Source of the DNA: Gottfriedia acidiceleris
Lineage (GTDB): Bacteria > Bacillota > Bacilli > Bacillales > Bacillaceae_G
Direction of reading: 5' to 3'
DNA: 64,000 nt
Assembly: GCF_004138285.1 (NCBI RefSeq)
Contig: NZ_SCFN01000013.1
Location: 1-64,000 of the forward strand
Shown here one piece after another: positions 25,494 through 35,075 of this stretch (positions within the stretch are counted from its first letter, which is position 1; each line of letters starts with the position of its first letter). Below the pieces are notes generated by a model that saw only the letters and a program-made list of their open reading frames with translations, was not told where the DNA came from and made no database searches. The position numbers and the translations under genes are program-made.

Positions 25494-27734
25494 TTATTTT
25501 CCTATTTGCATTTCTTGTTTTGAGTCATACTCTTTTTTCGAAAGTTCACCTGGCCAATATGCAAATCTACCTAATACTGTAGTAATTGCTGGAACTAAAA
25601 GTGGACGAACTATGAATGTATCAATTAATACTCCAACACAAGTAACAATACCAAATTGTACTAATACTTGAATTGGTAGTGTTGCTAACACTAGGAAAGT
25701 ACCAGCCAAGATTAATCCAGCAGATGAAATAACAGCCCCAGTTTTTGCAACTCCATTTGAAACTGCTTCGCGATGAGCTTGTTTCTTTTTATTTTTCCAT
25801 ATTTCGGAAACCATGAATATATTGTAATCTTCACCTAAGGCTACTAAAAATACAAAGGAATATAAAGGAATCGAACCTTGAATCGCGCTAGCCCCAAATC
25901 CGTAGTGAAGAATTAGCCAGCCAGCACCTAATGCTGAAAGATAAGATAATATGACGGTTAGAATTAAGTAAATCATCGCTGTAAAGGAGCGTAAATAAGT
26001 TAACAGTAATAATGCAATTAATCCAATCATTACCGGAATGATCACCGATTGATCACGCTCAGTTATATGTTTTGTATCTAAATTCGTTACTGTTTCGCCA
26101 CCAATCCAGTAATGCTTATTTACTTTTTGTATATCATATTCGCTCAATAGTTTCTTAATTTTCTTTTCTAGCTGAGGTATTCGCTCTAATCCTTTAATAG
26201 AGTATGGATTATCGACTAAAGAAATTTCATATAATTGTAATTTTTTATTATCTTTACCTGTAATAGGATCAGACACATCTTTTACGAATGAAAGTGATTC
26301 TAATTCTTTTTTTACAGGAATATTTTTATTTTCTGTATCGATTATTACTTTAACAGGTGCTAATAAACCTGATGAATAATGGTCAGATATTAAATCAAAT
26401 CCTTCTCTTGAAGGCATATCTTTAGGAAATGATTGTAGTAAATCGTATGTGTATTGCACTCGAGGTACAAATAGAGCTAACCCTCCTAAGAGTATGATAG
26501 AGGCTAGTATAATTGTCCAAGGTTTATGAGTAACTAGTTTTCCTATTTTTTGATTAAATGTTACTTTGATTTGTGTTTTCTTAATTGATTTTCCTTTTTT
26601 CTTAGCTCTTAATGCTTCCATTTCCTCTGTTCTTGGAATAAAAGGAAAAAATGAAATCCTGCCAAATATGGAAAGTAGAGCAGGAAGGAGCGTTATAGCA
26701 GCAATACCCATAATAAGAACTGCCAAACTAAATGGTACTGCGAAACGATGGAACGCACCATATTGAGCTAATAAGAGTGTGCCTAATCCAATAACGACCG
26801 TTAAAGCACTCATCGAGATGGCCCCGCTAGATTCTTTGATCGCGAGCTGAAGTGCTTTATATTTATTTTCTTCAAAAAGTAAATAATCACGATATCTAGA
26901 TATTAAAAATAAACAATAATCAGTACCTGCACCAAATAATAAAACTGTCATAATCGAAACGGCTTGAGAATCCACCGTAATAATACCTTTATCACCTAAA
27001 AAACCTAATAATGGATTTACGATTCCATACGCGAAACCAACGACTATTAACGGGACAATTGCCATAATTGGCGAACGATATAGAAGGATTAAGAAAACTA
27101 ATACAAGTGATACAGTTGATAATAAAAGTTTAACATCGGCTTGTGAAAATAAACTTACAGCGTCTGTTTGAATACCAACCGGGCCAGAAAAGCGGACTTT
27201 TAGACCAGATTCTGTTAATTTTCGTTTTACTGGGTCATCACCAGTATTATTTTTAATTTGTTTTTCTAGTATGTTGATATTTTTTCGTAGTACTTTATCA
27301 TCTGCTTTTTTGTCAAAAAGAACAGCTGTAATGATTGTTGAACCATCCTCTGAAGTACTTCGTTTAATTGCCTGGATAGGCATTAAATCATATGACGGTG
27401 ATGTTAATTGATTTTTCAATGGATTATTTCGAAGTTCTTTATAAACAGTTTGAATGACTTTGTAATCGTCCTCATTTAGTCCGTCTTTACGGTTCCAAAC
27501 AATTAATAAAGGGTTTCCAGAATCAGTTGGAAATTCTTTTTTTATTAGCTGATCCGCTTTTTGTGACATGGATTGCTTAGGTAAGTTATCTGCAGTATTG
27601 TTTTCTACTTCGTTTACAGATGGAAAAGTAAATGATAATACAACCGTTAATAAAACCCACACCAACAATGTTAACCATCTTGTACGTTTACTACTAACAA
27701 ATTTGCCCCAAGAATGAAAAGGGTGATGTTTCAT
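25494..27734 (-). CDS. MMPL family RND-type exporter
   Basis: 746-residue membrane transporter of the MMPL/YdfJ group. It has two repeats, each with one N-terminal helix, a large extracytoplasmic loop and five further helices. The proton-relay type segments FGAGTDYCLFLISRYR and ALGEDYNIFMVSEIW hold the conserved Gly-Asp-Tyr. Such pumps export lipids, peptides or antimicrobials. Divergent from a TetR gene that very likely represses it. GAGGTGA lies before ATG at 27734. The substrate cannot be inferred. Confidence 0.92.
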   Translation of the reverse strand: MKHHPFHSWGKFVSSKRTRWLTLLVWVLLTVVLSFTFPSVNEVENNTADNLPKQSMSQKADQLIKKEFPTDSGNPLLIVWNRKDGLNEDDYKVIQTVYKELRNNPLKNQLTSPSYDLMPIQAIKRSTSEDGSTIITAVLFDKKADDKVLRKNINILEKQIKNNTGDDPVKRKLTESGLKVRFSGPVGIQTDAVSLFSQADVKLLLSTVSLVLVFLILLYRSPIMAIVPLIVVGFAYGIVNPLLGFLGDKGIITVDSQAVSIMTVLLFGAGTDYCLFLISRYRDYLLFEENKYKALQLAIKESSGAISMSALTVVIGLGTLLLAQYGAFHRFAVPFSLAVLIMGIAAITLLPALLSIFGRISFFPFIPRTEEMEALRAKKKGKSIKKTQIKVTFNQKIGKLVTHKPWTIILASIILLGGLALFVPRVQYTYDLLQSFPKDMPSREGFDLISDHYSSGLLAPVKVIIDTENKNIPVKKELESLSFVKDVSDPITGKDNKKLQLYEISLVDNPYSIKGLERIPQLEKKIKKLLSEYDIQKVNKHYWIGGETVTNLDTKHITERDQSVIIPVMIGLIALLLLTYLRSFTAMIYLILTVILSYLSALGAGWLILHYGFGASAIQGSIPLYSFVFLVALGEDYNIFMVSEIWKNKKKQAHREAVSNGVAKTGAVISSAGLILAGTFLVLATLPIQVLVQFGIVTCVGVLIDTFIVRPLLVPAITTVLGRFAYWPGELSKKEYDSKQEMQIGK

Positions 27735-27760
27735 ATGGAATTCACCTCACGTATAATTTA

Positions 27761-27790
27761 TTAACTTAATTATATATACTGGTCAGTTAA
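27761..27790. promoter_or_regulatory. Probable TetR operator
   Basis: Inverted repeat TTAACT (27761-27766) / AGTTAA (27785-27790) with the inner near-palindrome ACTGGTCAGT (27778-27787), in the 118-base gap between the MMPL gene and the divergent TetR gene. An extended -10, TGCTATAAT, for the TetR gene lies at 27811-27819. Confidence 0.5.
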
Positions 27791-27852
27791 TTATTCAAGA
27801 ACTTTTATTATGCTATAATGAAGGGGAATTAAAAGGTTAGGAGAGAAGCATA

Positions 27853-28476
27853 TTGGAACAAATGAAACGGCCTCTTGGAAGACCGCCACAGGATTCAAAA
27901 AAAAAGCCTACAAAAACAACAATCGTTGAAAATGCAATCCAATTGTTTTTTCAAAATGGATATCAATTAGTTTCAATGGATGACGTAGCTAAACAGTGTG
28001 GTGTGACCAAAGCAACGGTTTATTATTATTATCCAACAAAAGCAGATCTCTTTACGGATGCAATGGTTCAAATGATGCTTCGAATAAGTGATCGAATTGC
28101 TGAGATTTTATCTACGGATAGATCGTTAAAAGAAAATCTCCACGAAATGGTTAAAGTCCATTTAAGAGCAACTTTTGAAATTGATTTAAAAGCTTTTACG
28201 AAAGAAGCGAAAGTCTCTTTATCAGATGAGCAATTACAACAGATGAATAACGCGGAAGAAATGATGTATAATGTGATCGAAAAAGCAATGACAACGGCAA
28301 TAGAGAATGGAGAAATACCTAAAGGTAATTCAAAATTCTATACCCAATTGTTCTTTGCAATTCTATCAATTGGTAATTATAAGGATACAGATCAAAAGTC
28401 AATTTTTTCAACAATAGATGAAATGGCCGATCAAATCATAGATTTCTTTTGGAATGGAATAATGGGTAAAAAATAA
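27853..28476 (+). CDS. TetR/AcrR family transcriptional regulator
   Basis: 207 residues. N-terminal HTH at about 22-68 (DDVAKQCGVTKATVYYYYPTKADLF), followed by an all-helical ligand domain. Divergent from the MMPL exporter, hence its likely repressor, sensing an exported or related compound. TTG at 27853 is eight bases after AGGAGAG; the next ATG (27862) is too far from it. The N-terminal stretch KRPLGRPPQDSKKK is a basic arm. Confidence 0.92.
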   Translation: MEQMKRPLGRPPQDSKKKPTKTTIVENAIQLFFQNGYQLVSMDDVAKQCGVTKATVYYYYPTKADLFTDAMVQMMLRISDRIAEILSTDRSLKENLHEMVKVHLRATFEIDLKAFTKEAKVSLSDEQLQQMNNAEEMMYNVIEKAMTTAIENGEIPKGNSKFYTQLFFAILSIGNYKDTDQKSIFSTIDEMADQIIDFFWNGIMGKK

Positions 28477-28513
28477 AAGAAGATTTACTTTTTGAGTAGA
28501 TCTTCTTTTTTGA
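28477..28513 (+). terminator. Terminator of the TetR gene
   Basis: Stem AAAGAAGATTTAC paired with GTAGATCTTCTTT, one mismatch, then T-run; it begins right at the stop codon. Confidence 0.85.
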
Positions 28514-28878
28514 GTGTTAAATAAAACATAATACATATTCAAAATCGAGATGATGAAAATAACTTACAATTACAGTTAACAGGTTCATGAGTAAATGCTT
28601 TAGAATAATAGGTCCTCTTTTATTTTTATAGTAATCTTTTAATGTCCTTAAAGAAAAGCAGGAATTTAACTGAACAAGTTGAATTAAGTACTACAACTGG
28701 TAAATAATACAAAAAATTCACATTTTGTACGCACCAATTCCAGCTTTATTATTAGAATAATTTTCTACTAGGCTTTCACTTTGATTCCTTAAAAAAAAGT
28801 TTAAAAGCAAGGCTTAGGATGAAAAGAATTACATACCTAGATCTGCTATCCAAAAATTTAAACTTTGAGGTGTCAACA
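28514..28878. other. Intergenic region without a recognisable gene
   Basis: A+T-rich. The reading frame of the next gene extends back to 28819 but the family's usual start and a good ribosome binding site lie at 28879. I see no further coding frame, and no clear promoter. Confidence 0.4.
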
Positions 28879-29418
28879 TTGAAGGATATTTTACTAATCT
28901 TATTATTACAATTGATTTATGTACCTATTTTAACATTAAGAACTATTTTTCTAGTTAAAGGGCTGAGTATGGCTGCCGCGTTATTTGGCTTTATAGAAGC
29001 AATAATCTATGTTTTTGGGTTGTCGCTTGTTTTTTCCGGAGACCAAAGTACATTATCAATGATTGTTTATGCAGTCGGATTTGGAATTGGCATTTTAATT
29101 GGAAGTTACGTAGAAAATCGCTTAGCGATCGGATATACGACTTTAGTAGTTAATTTAACGAACAAAAATAAATTGCTGATTAACCGACTTCGTGAGGAAG
29201 GATTCGGCGTGACAGTATTCCAAGGAGAAGGAAGAGATAGCGAGCGTTATCATTTGGATATATTAACTAAACGTAGTAGAGAACCTGAACTTATGGATTT
29301 AATTGCTCAATATGAACCGAATGCCTTTATCATTTCATATGAAGCGAGAAGGTTTAAGGGTGGATTTTTATTAAATTCAATGAAGAAAGCAAAACATAAG
29401 AAATCGAATATATTATAG
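28879..29418 (+). CDS. UPF0316/DUF2179 family membrane protein (YebE-like)
   Basis: 179 residues. Three N-terminal hydrophobic helices (LLILLLQLIYVPILTLRTIF and the following GFIEAIIYVFGL) are followed by a cytosolic DUF2179 domain with EGFGVTVFQGEGRDSERYHLDI and YEPNAFIISYEARRF. DUF2179 domains are thought to bind small ligands; the YebE group has no established role. TTG at 28879 with GAGGTG six bases upstream gives the family's normal start; an in-frame ATG at 28819 would add 20 residues without a good site. Confidence 0.87.
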   Translation: MKDILLILLLQLIYVPILTLRTIFLVKGLSMAAALFGFIEAIIYVFGLSLVFSGDQSTLSMIVYAVGFGIGILIGSYVENRLAIGYTTLVVNLTNKNKLLINRLREEGFGVTVFQGEGRDSERYHLDILTKRSREPELMDLIAQYEPNAFIISYEARRFKGGFLLNSMKKAKHKKSNIL

Positions 29419-29435
29419 ACCCTATATAGTAAATA

Positions 29436-29478
29436 AAAAATCAGAGAAACTGGAATAAAGTTTCTCTGATTTTTTTAA
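29436..29478 (+). terminator. Terminator of the UPF0316 gene
   Basis: 14-bp stem AAATCAGAGAAACT / AGTTTCTCTGATTT, then a T-run. Confidence 0.9.
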
Positions 29479-29497
29479 TTAATGTATCTTTACTTTC

Positions 29498-29659
29498 CTA
29501 AAAGCTTTGATTAGAATCATCCGATAGAAACCCCAAAATCGATTCCATCATATTGCGGATTAATAGATTTCTAATTTTTTGAGTGATAGGAGTCATTGGT
29601 TGATTTTCTGCAACATGCACAGGATTTGGAATTGACTTAAGTTCAGAAATTAAAAAGGT
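29498..29659 (-). pseudogene. Possible coding remnant downstream of the YeiH-like gene
   Basis: A minus-strand frame without a standard start begins just after the stop of the YeiH-like gene and runs about 53 codons, with plausible protein composition (for example PMTPITQKIRNLLIRNMMES). An internal ATG at 29596 would give 32 residues but has no good ribosome binding site. I cannot name a parent family. It could be a gene tail left by a deletion or chance. Confidence 0.2.
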
Positions 29660-29664
29660 TCAAG

Positions 29665-30705
29665 TTATAGACTAAAAAATGTTACGAAAGATAAGAGAAT
29701 AGATGTAATCACGATTGCAATAAGCGGACGAATTGATTTTGTGCGCAATTCTTTTAAGTTAATGTTTAATCCTAAACCAGTCATAGACATTGTTAAAATA
29801 AATGATGTAAAAACAGCAATATCTGACATAGTTTCATTTGATACCGGAATTTTTTGTTCAAGGATGTAGCTTCCAACAAAACTCATAATAACAAAGCCAG
29901 TTAAAAACCATGGGAACTCCAATTTTGCTTCTCCGTTTAATTTTCCTTTACGTTTCATCCAAAATAAAAGGATAAAACAAACCGGAATCAATAGAAATAC
30001 TCTGGCAAGTTTGGCTAGCAATGCGTGAGCAAGCGCATCCTGACCTGCAGGTGCAGCTGCTAAAGCTACATGAGCAATCTCATGAAGGCTTATTCCGACC
30101 CATGCTCCATATTCAGTTGGGCCGATTGGTAATAAAGGATAGATTAAAGTATAGATGATGGAAAATATTGTGCCGACTAGTGCGATGATTCCAACGGCCA
30201 TAGCTGTGTCATCATCTTTTGCTTTAATAATTGGTGATACGGCAGCGATTGCAGCAGCACCACAAATACCTGTTCCGATACTTAACAATAGAGATAAATT
30301 AACGTCTGCTTTAAGCCATTTTGCAACAGCCATAAGGACTACAATCGAAAATATGATTGTTCCCATGCCTCTCAGTAATAAAGGCAAACCATCACTAAAA
30401 ATGACAACCATGTTTAGTTTTAATCCGTACAATATGATGGCTAATCTTAAAAGTCTTTTTGAAGAAAATTGAATGCCTGCGCGCAATTTTTCAGGATAAC
30501 CAAAAAATTGTCTATACACTAAAGCAAGTAAAATGGCACATGCAAGTGGTCCAATATGATCAAACCCTGGTAACTTTGCCATCAGAAAACCTAAAACAGC
30601 TATGATGAATGTAAAAGCTACTCCATAGATCATTGCTACATTTAACTGTTTAGTAGGCTTTTTTTGTTGCGCTGTATTTGTATTAATTATTGCCTTTTGT
30701 TCCAT
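29665..30705 (-). CDS. YeiH/UPF0324 family transporter (putative sulfate exporter family)
   Basis: 346-residue membrane protein with about ten helices. Family motifs: RLAIILYGLKLN, LSIGTGICGAAAIAAVSP, and the conserved SLHEIAHVALAA. The family is annotated as putative sulfate exporters but few members have been tested. Start: ATG 30705, nine bases after GAGGAG; ATG at 30714 directly abuts that site. Its promoter region contains inverted and direct repeats (see 30740-30807). Confidence 0.87.
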   Translation of the reverse strand: MEQKAIINTNTAQQKKPTKQLNVAMIYGVAFTFIIAVLGFLMAKLPGFDHIGPLACAILLALVYRQFFGYPEKLRAGIQFSSKRLLRLAIILYGLKLNMVVIFSDGLPLLLRGMGTIIFSIVVLMAVAKWLKADVNLSLLLSIGTGICGAAAIAAVSPIIKAKDDDTAMAVGIIALVGTIFSIIYTLIYPLLPIGPTEYGAWVGISLHEIAHVALAAAPAGQDALAHALLAKLARVFLLIPVCFILLFWMKRKGKLNGEAKLEFPWFLTGFVIMSFVGSYILEQKIPVSNETMSDIAVFTSFILTMSMTGLGLNINLKELRTKSIRPLIAIVITSILLSFVTFFSL

Positions 30706-30739
30706 TGTGTTCATCTCCTCAGGGCGTTCTAGTATTATT

Positions 30740-30807
30740 TATCGTATCGAATCATTTATCATAAGGAAAATAAATTATTATTATAGTTATGATAAGGAAA
30801 TACGATA
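30740..30807. promoter_or_regulatory. Inverted and direct repeats upstream of the YeiH-like gene
   Basis: TATCGTAT at 30740-30747 and ATACGATA at 30800-30807 form a perfect 8-bp inverted pair. Between them, TTTATCATAAGGAAAATA and GTTATGATAAGGAAATAC are imperfect direct repeats. A regulator that binds both ends is likely; I cannot say which. Confidence 0.35.
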
Positions 30808-30845
30808 GTAAGAAAAAGAGTCTATAAACTAACTAAAAATAAACA

Positions 30846-30878
30846 GAGCCTTTTTAAGTTTGGGCTTTGTTTTTTTAT
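30846..30878. terminator. Orphan terminator between the YeiH-like gene and the catabolic cluster
   Basis: Stem AACAGAGCC / GGCTTTGTT with a T-run of seven. No plus-strand gene lies between 29418 and here. It insulates the catabolic cluster promoter. Confidence 0.6.
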
Positions 30879-30967
30879 TTTAGAGCTAGCTGAATGAAGA
30901 GTTAATGAATCTCAGTGGAACCTTATTATATTGAACAACGATTTTAATATTAGTTAGACTTACATAC

Positions 30968-31013
30968 AAATTAAAATCTTTAATTTTATTTCATTTTTAT
31001 TTATGAGTATACT
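30968..31013 (+). promoter_or_regulatory. Regulon promoter P1 (acyl-CoA ligase operon)
   Basis: Palindrome AAATTAAA-ATC-TTTAATTT at 30968-30986, perfect in both arms, centre at 30977. The -10 TATACT begins at 31008, exactly 31 bases later. The place of the -35 holds TTATTT. CTTACATAC precedes the palindrome, as at other copies. Confidence 0.8.
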
Positions 31014-31052
31014 TAGAGTAGTAATATTTTAAATATTCAAAATAATTAATTT

Positions 31053-31067
31053 ATAAAACGCTTCCAA
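31053..31067. promoter_or_regulatory. cre site (CcpA) downstream of P1
   Basis: On the minus strand TTGGAAGCGTTTTAT fits the cre core TGNAARCGNWWW. It lies about 33 bases after the expected transcription start, where CcpA acts as a road-block. Confidence 0.5.
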
Positions 31068-31094
31068 GCGGTTGAAAGGGGGAAAATTCACTTA

Positions 31095-32609
31095 ATGAGT
31101 AATAACTTATACGAAAACTTAAATAGAAGCGCAATTAATTTCCCGGATAGTATCGCTTATATGTATGGTGATCAGTGTGTTACATACAGGAAATTAAATC
31201 AGCTTGTAAATCAATTTGCTACGGGAATGTCTGCACAAGGAATCGGCAAAGGAGATGGAGTTGCCCTTTTATTAGGAAATAGCCCAGAATTTCTTATTGC
31301 ATACTATGGAATTTTGCGACTAGGTGCATTTGTTGTTCCAATTAATCCTTTGTTTACCCAAGATGAAATCAGCTACATATTGGAAAATAGTCAAGTAAAA
31401 GCGGTTATTGCTCATGAATCTGTTGAGCCAATGTTATCAGAAGTAAAGAAACAGTTGGTTAATCTAAATTTAGTCATTTATACAGAAGCAAAGAAACAGG
31501 AATGGACATGGGAGCACCTTATGAAACCGAGTACAAGTGTAAGTGGAAGTCCATTCGTTGATCAAGAAGATCTAGCAGTTATTCTGTACACTTCGGGTAC
31601 TACAGGTAAACCAAAGGGTGCAATGTTAACACATCGAAATTTGGCATCGAATGCAGATTCTATTTCAAAATTGCTAGAACTGGATGAAAACGACCGAGTA
31701 GTTGCTGTTCTGCCAATGTTTCATGTTTTCTGTATGACAGTTTGTTTGAACGCACCGATTGCTTGTGGCTCAACAGTTTTAATTCAGCCTAAATTCAGTC
31801 CTGTCGATGTAGTCAATACCATTCAAAAAAGAAATGCCACTGTATTTGCAGGAGTACCTACGATGTACAATTTTATCAATCAATTACCTGAAGCTTCGTC
31901 AGAGCATTTCAAATCCATTCGTATTTGTATTTCGGGTGGTGCTTCGATTCCTGTAGAGCTTCTGCAAAAATTTGAAGGTAAGTTCAACGTACCTATATTA
32001 GAGGGATATGGACTTTCGGAAACAGCGCCACTTGTAGCAATTAATCCGTTAAAAGGAATTAGGAAACCAGGTTCAATCGGTAGAAATATTCCCGCTGTTC
32101 AAATCAAAGTAGTAGATAAATTTGGAGAAGAATTGCCAATAGGTGAGGTTGGAGAATTAGTTGTTCAAGGACCAAATGTAATGAAGGGATATTTAGGGAT
32201 GCAGGAAGCTACATTGGCCGCTTTTAAAAACGGGTGGTTTTACACCGGTGATCTCGCAACAATGGACGAAGATGGATATATCTACATTGTTGACCGAAAG
32301 AAGGACATGATTATTGTTGGAGGTTACAATGTTTATCCTCGTGAAGTGGAAGAAGTACTATATCAACATCCCGCAGTTGTAGAAGCAGCAGTAGTTGGCG
32401 TACCTAATAAAGAATACGGAGAAAATGTAAAAGCATACGTCGTAGTTAAAGATGAACAGCTTACAGAGAACGATATTATTGAATTTTGTAAAGATAAGCT
32501 AGTTAAATACAAGCTTCCTAAATATGTAGAATTTTTTAAAGAGCTACCAAAGAATTCAACTGGGAAGATTTTGCGTAGAGAGTTAAGAGAATTGACTGAA
32601 GTAAAGTAA
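31095..32609 (+). CDS. Long-chain-type acyl-CoA ligase (AMP-forming)
   Basis: 504-residue adenylate-forming ligase that activates a carboxylic acid with ATP and CoA. The phosphate loop is LYTSGTTGKPKGAMLTH, the aromatic-site motif GYGLSETAP, then YTGDLA, the hinge DRKKDMIIVGGYNVYP and the C-terminal catalytic Lys in NSTGKILRR. It resembles LcfB-type fatty acid ligases, but the acid could be a branched, cyclic or aryl-alkyl acid. First gene of the P1 operon (ligase, dioxygenase, carrier, dioxygenase, possibly esterase). ATG at 31095 follows AGGGGGA. Confidence 0.9.
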   Translation: MSNNLYENLNRSAINFPDSIAYMYGDQCVTYRKLNQLVNQFATGMSAQGIGKGDGVALLLGNSPEFLIAYYGILRLGAFVVPINPLFTQDEISYILENSQVKAVIAHESVEPMLSEVKKQLVNLNLVIYTEAKKQEWTWEHLMKPSTSVSGSPFVDQEDLAVILYTSGTTGKPKGAMLTHRNLASNADSISKLLELDENDRVVAVLPMFHVFCMTVCLNAPIACGSTVLIQPKFSPVDVVNTIQKRNATVFAGVPTMYNFINQLPEASSEHFKSIRICISGGASIPVELLQKFEGKFNVPILEGYGLSETAPLVAINPLKGIRKPGSIGRNIPAVQIKVVDKFGEELPIGEVGELVVQGPNVMKGYLGMQEATLAAFKNGWFYTGDLATMDEDGYIYIVDRKKDMIIVGGYNVYPREVEEVLYQHPAVVEAAVVGVPNKEYGENVKAYVVVKDEQLTENDIIEFCKDKLVKYKLPKYVEFFKELPKNSTGKILRRELRELTEVK

Positions 32610-32642
32610 ACAACTAAATCATTCATAAAGGGAGGATTCATG

Positions 32643-33698
32643 ATGTCAACAATTTTAAAGGAAAAGGTTAAAGGGCCAGTAGCTTGGAAAGGAACAGACT
32701 TAGCAAAAGATGAATCTTGGATTTATTACTTATCTGAGGAAACAATTGTTGAGCTTGAAAATGCACTAGTTCATGTAAAACAAAAGGGGTTAAAAGCACC
32801 AAATTTTAACAAAGAAGACTTCCAAGTGCCAAATCTTTTAAATGAAATTGATTACTTTGTTGAAGAACTTGAGAACGGAAGAGGATTTCTATTAATTCGA
32901 GGTTTACCGATTGAAAGATATACAGACGAAGAAGCAAGCATCATTTATTGGGGTCTAGGCCTTCATATGGGTACTCCAGTATCGCAAAATGCTAATGGTG
33001 AACTTTTAGGGCACGTTAGAGATCAAGGTCTTAGTTTAGAAAATTCAAACGTTCGCGGTTACCAAACGAAACTGCATCTTCCTTTTCACGCTGATGGTTC
33101 TGATGTAGTAGGTTTATTAAGTCTACGAAAAGGGAAATCAGGGGGGGAGAGTAGCATTATAAGCTCGATGGCAGTTTACAATGAGATTCTAGAGAAGAAC
33201 CCTGAATATTTAGGAATACTTTGTCGTCCGTTTAACTTTGATCGCCGTGGAGAAGAGGGGCCAGGAGAATCGCCAATATTTACGTCACCAATTTTTAGTT
33301 ACTATGATGGAAAACTAAGTTGCCGATATGTTCGTTTATTTATCGAATCAGCACAAGCGAAAACGGGTATCAAGTTATCAAAAGTTGAAATCGAAGCATT
33401 AGATTTACTGGACTCTCTTCTTCATGATGAAAATTTACATTTTAATATGATGTTAGAGCCAGGCGATATGCAATTTGTAAATAATTATACGGTTCTTCAT
33501 TCACGAACTCAATACGAAGATTATGAAGAACTAGATCAAAAACGCCATTTATTAAGATTATGGCTCACGATGCCAAATGGCCGTGAAATTTCTCCGGATT
33601 TTGCAATGTTTTTTGACGAAAATACTGGAAAACCGGGTCGTGGCGGCGTACCTGCTCGTAATAAAACAGCGGGCGGTATTGTTGAAACATTAAAGTAA
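32643..33698 (+). CDS. TauD/TfdA family Fe(II)/2-oxoglutarate dioxygenase 1
   Basis: 351 residues, jelly-roll dioxygenase. The iron ligands are H149 and D151 in LPFHADGSDVVG and H286 in TVLHSRTQYED; the 2-oxoglutarate Arg is in KRHLLRLWL. The first 60 residues (GPVAWKGTDLAKDESWIYYL) are shared with its paralogue at 35174. Family members hydroxylate or break C-S, C-O or C-N bonds. ATG at 32643 aligns with the paralogue's start and has GGGAGG seven bases upstream; an ATG three bases earlier also exists. Confidence 0.88.
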   Translation: MSTILKEKVKGPVAWKGTDLAKDESWIYYLSEETIVELENALVHVKQKGLKAPNFNKEDFQVPNLLNEIDYFVEELENGRGFLLIRGLPIERYTDEEASIIYWGLGLHMGTPVSQNANGELLGHVRDQGLSLENSNVRGYQTKLHLPFHADGSDVVGLLSLRKGKSGGESSIISSMAVYNEILEKNPEYLGILCRPFNFDRRGEEGPGESPIFTSPIFSYYDGKLSCRYVRLFIESAQAKTGIKLSKVEIEALDLLDSLLHDENLHFNMMLEPGDMQFVNNYTVLHSRTQYEDYEELDQKRHLLRLWLTMPNGREISPDFAMFFDENTGKPGRGGVPARNKTAGGIVETLK

Positions 33699-33722
33699 TT
33701 TTACTTCTGTAAGAATGAGTGT

Positions 33723-33755
33723 GAACACCTTTTTCTATTTTGGAAAGGGTGTTCC
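33723..33755 (+). terminator. Stem-loop between dioxygenase 1 and MFS carrier 1
   Basis: Stem GAACACCTTT / AAAGGGTGTTC, no good T-run after it. It may be a weak terminator or an RNA-processing hairpin inside the operon. Confidence 0.4.
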
Positions 33756-33785
33756 TTAAATAGTGAAAAGTGAGGATATACTTGT

Positions 33786-35075
33786 ATGTCAAGAACTCCA
33801 AAGTACGCTTGGGTAATCTTATTATTTCTAGTTCTTACCGGTATGATCAACCAAGTAGATAAAATTATCATTGGTTTGGTTTCCGTTCCTTTAATGAAAG
33901 AATTACATTTAAGTCCAACAGAATGGGGAGTTGTAGGAAGTTCATTTTTTTGGTTTTTTACATTTTCCTCAATGATACTTGGAGGAATGGCTGATTCGAA
34001 AAATACGAAAAAAATGTTGACTTGGCTGTCATTGGTTTGGCTAATTGTTCAGTTTGCAACTCCTTTTGCTTCTAGCCTAACTTTGCTTTTGATAACAAGA
34101 ATGTTTTTAGGATTAGGTGAAGGTCCAGCCCCAGCTCTTTCTACAGCAATCATGGGGAAATGGTTCCCAAAACATAGACATGGTATAGGTTTTGGTGCGG
34201 TTCTGTTAGGAACGACCGGGGGTTCGGCAATTGCTTCTCCATTATTAATATCATTAATTGATAAACATGGATGGAAATCGGCATTTTTAGTGATGGGTGT
34301 TCTTGGACTGCTCGTGTTAGTTTTATGGTTAATTTTCGGTAAAGAAAGTCCAACAGAAATTGGACTACTAGCCATTCATCAAACGGAGCACAGGTCTAGC
34401 CTTCCTAAAGTATCAATGCGACAGTTTTTTCCGCATCTATTTTCTAAAAACTTTATATTAACTGTTTTGTGCGGTGGTTGTGCATATTGGTTACTGTCCA
34501 TTCAGGCCGTATGGTTCCCGTCTTACTTTACAAAAATCCAACAGTTTGACTCTCAGACTTTAAAACTAGCGGTATCTTTGCCTTTTCTTTTTGCAGCTTT
34601 TTGCCAAATTGGATTTTCTATGCTATCTGATCGTCTTTACCGTAAAACAGGCAATATTCGTAAAGCCCGAATTAATCTTGCGGGTTTCATGATGATGTTA
34701 TCAGCTATTTGTCTATATTTAGCGATAATCGTGAATTCAGTTACTATGTCTATTGTTTTTTTTACACTTGCACCTGGTTTTGCGTATGTAATTCTTTCAC
34801 TTGCTCCCGCTATATTGATGGAGTTCTTTTCTCCCGAAAACATTGGAAAAGCACAGGGAGCATTCATTGCCTTTGCAAGTATATCTAGTATTATTGCTCC
34901 ACTAGTCTTCGGATACTTTATCCAACATGCCCTAACTGAAGCAATTGGTTATAATTACGCGTTTGGCTTTTCTTCATTAGGAATGCTGATTATAGGTATC
35001 GTATTTTGGCTTGGAGTACATCCCGCAAATCAAAGAAACGCAATAAATGAGTCGGGGGAGCAAATGAGTAATTAA
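33786..35075 (+). CDS. MFS transporter 1 of the catabolic cluster
   Basis: 429 residues, 12 helices, major facilitator of the anion:cation symporter type. The loop motif after helix 2 is GGMADSKNTKKM, and helix 4 has RMFLGLGEGPAPALST. It shares length and most of its sequence with the carrier at 38605, for example NQVDKIIIGLVSVPLMKELH at the N terminus. It probably imports the pathway substrate, most likely an organic anion. Lies between the two dioxygenase genes. Confidence 0.88.
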   Translation: MSRTPKYAWVILLFLVLTGMINQVDKIIIGLVSVPLMKELHLSPTEWGVVGSSFFWFFTFSSMILGGMADSKNTKKMLTWLSLVWLIVQFATPFASSLTLLLITRMFLGLGEGPAPALSTAIMGKWFPKHRHGIGFGAVLLGTTGGSAIASPLLISLIDKHGWKSAFLVMGVLGLLVLVLWLIFGKESPTEIGLLAIHQTEHRSSLPKVSMRQFFPHLFSKNFILTVLCGGCAYWLLSIQAVWFPSYFTKIQQFDSQTLKLAVSLPFLFAAFCQIGFSMLSDRLYRKTGNIRKARINLAGFMMMLSAICLYLAIIVNSVTMSIVFFTLAPGFAYVILSLAPAILMEFFSPENIGKAQGAFIAFASISSIIAPLVFGYFIQHALTEAIGYNYAFGFSSLGMLIIGIVFWLGVHPANQRNAINESGEQMSN

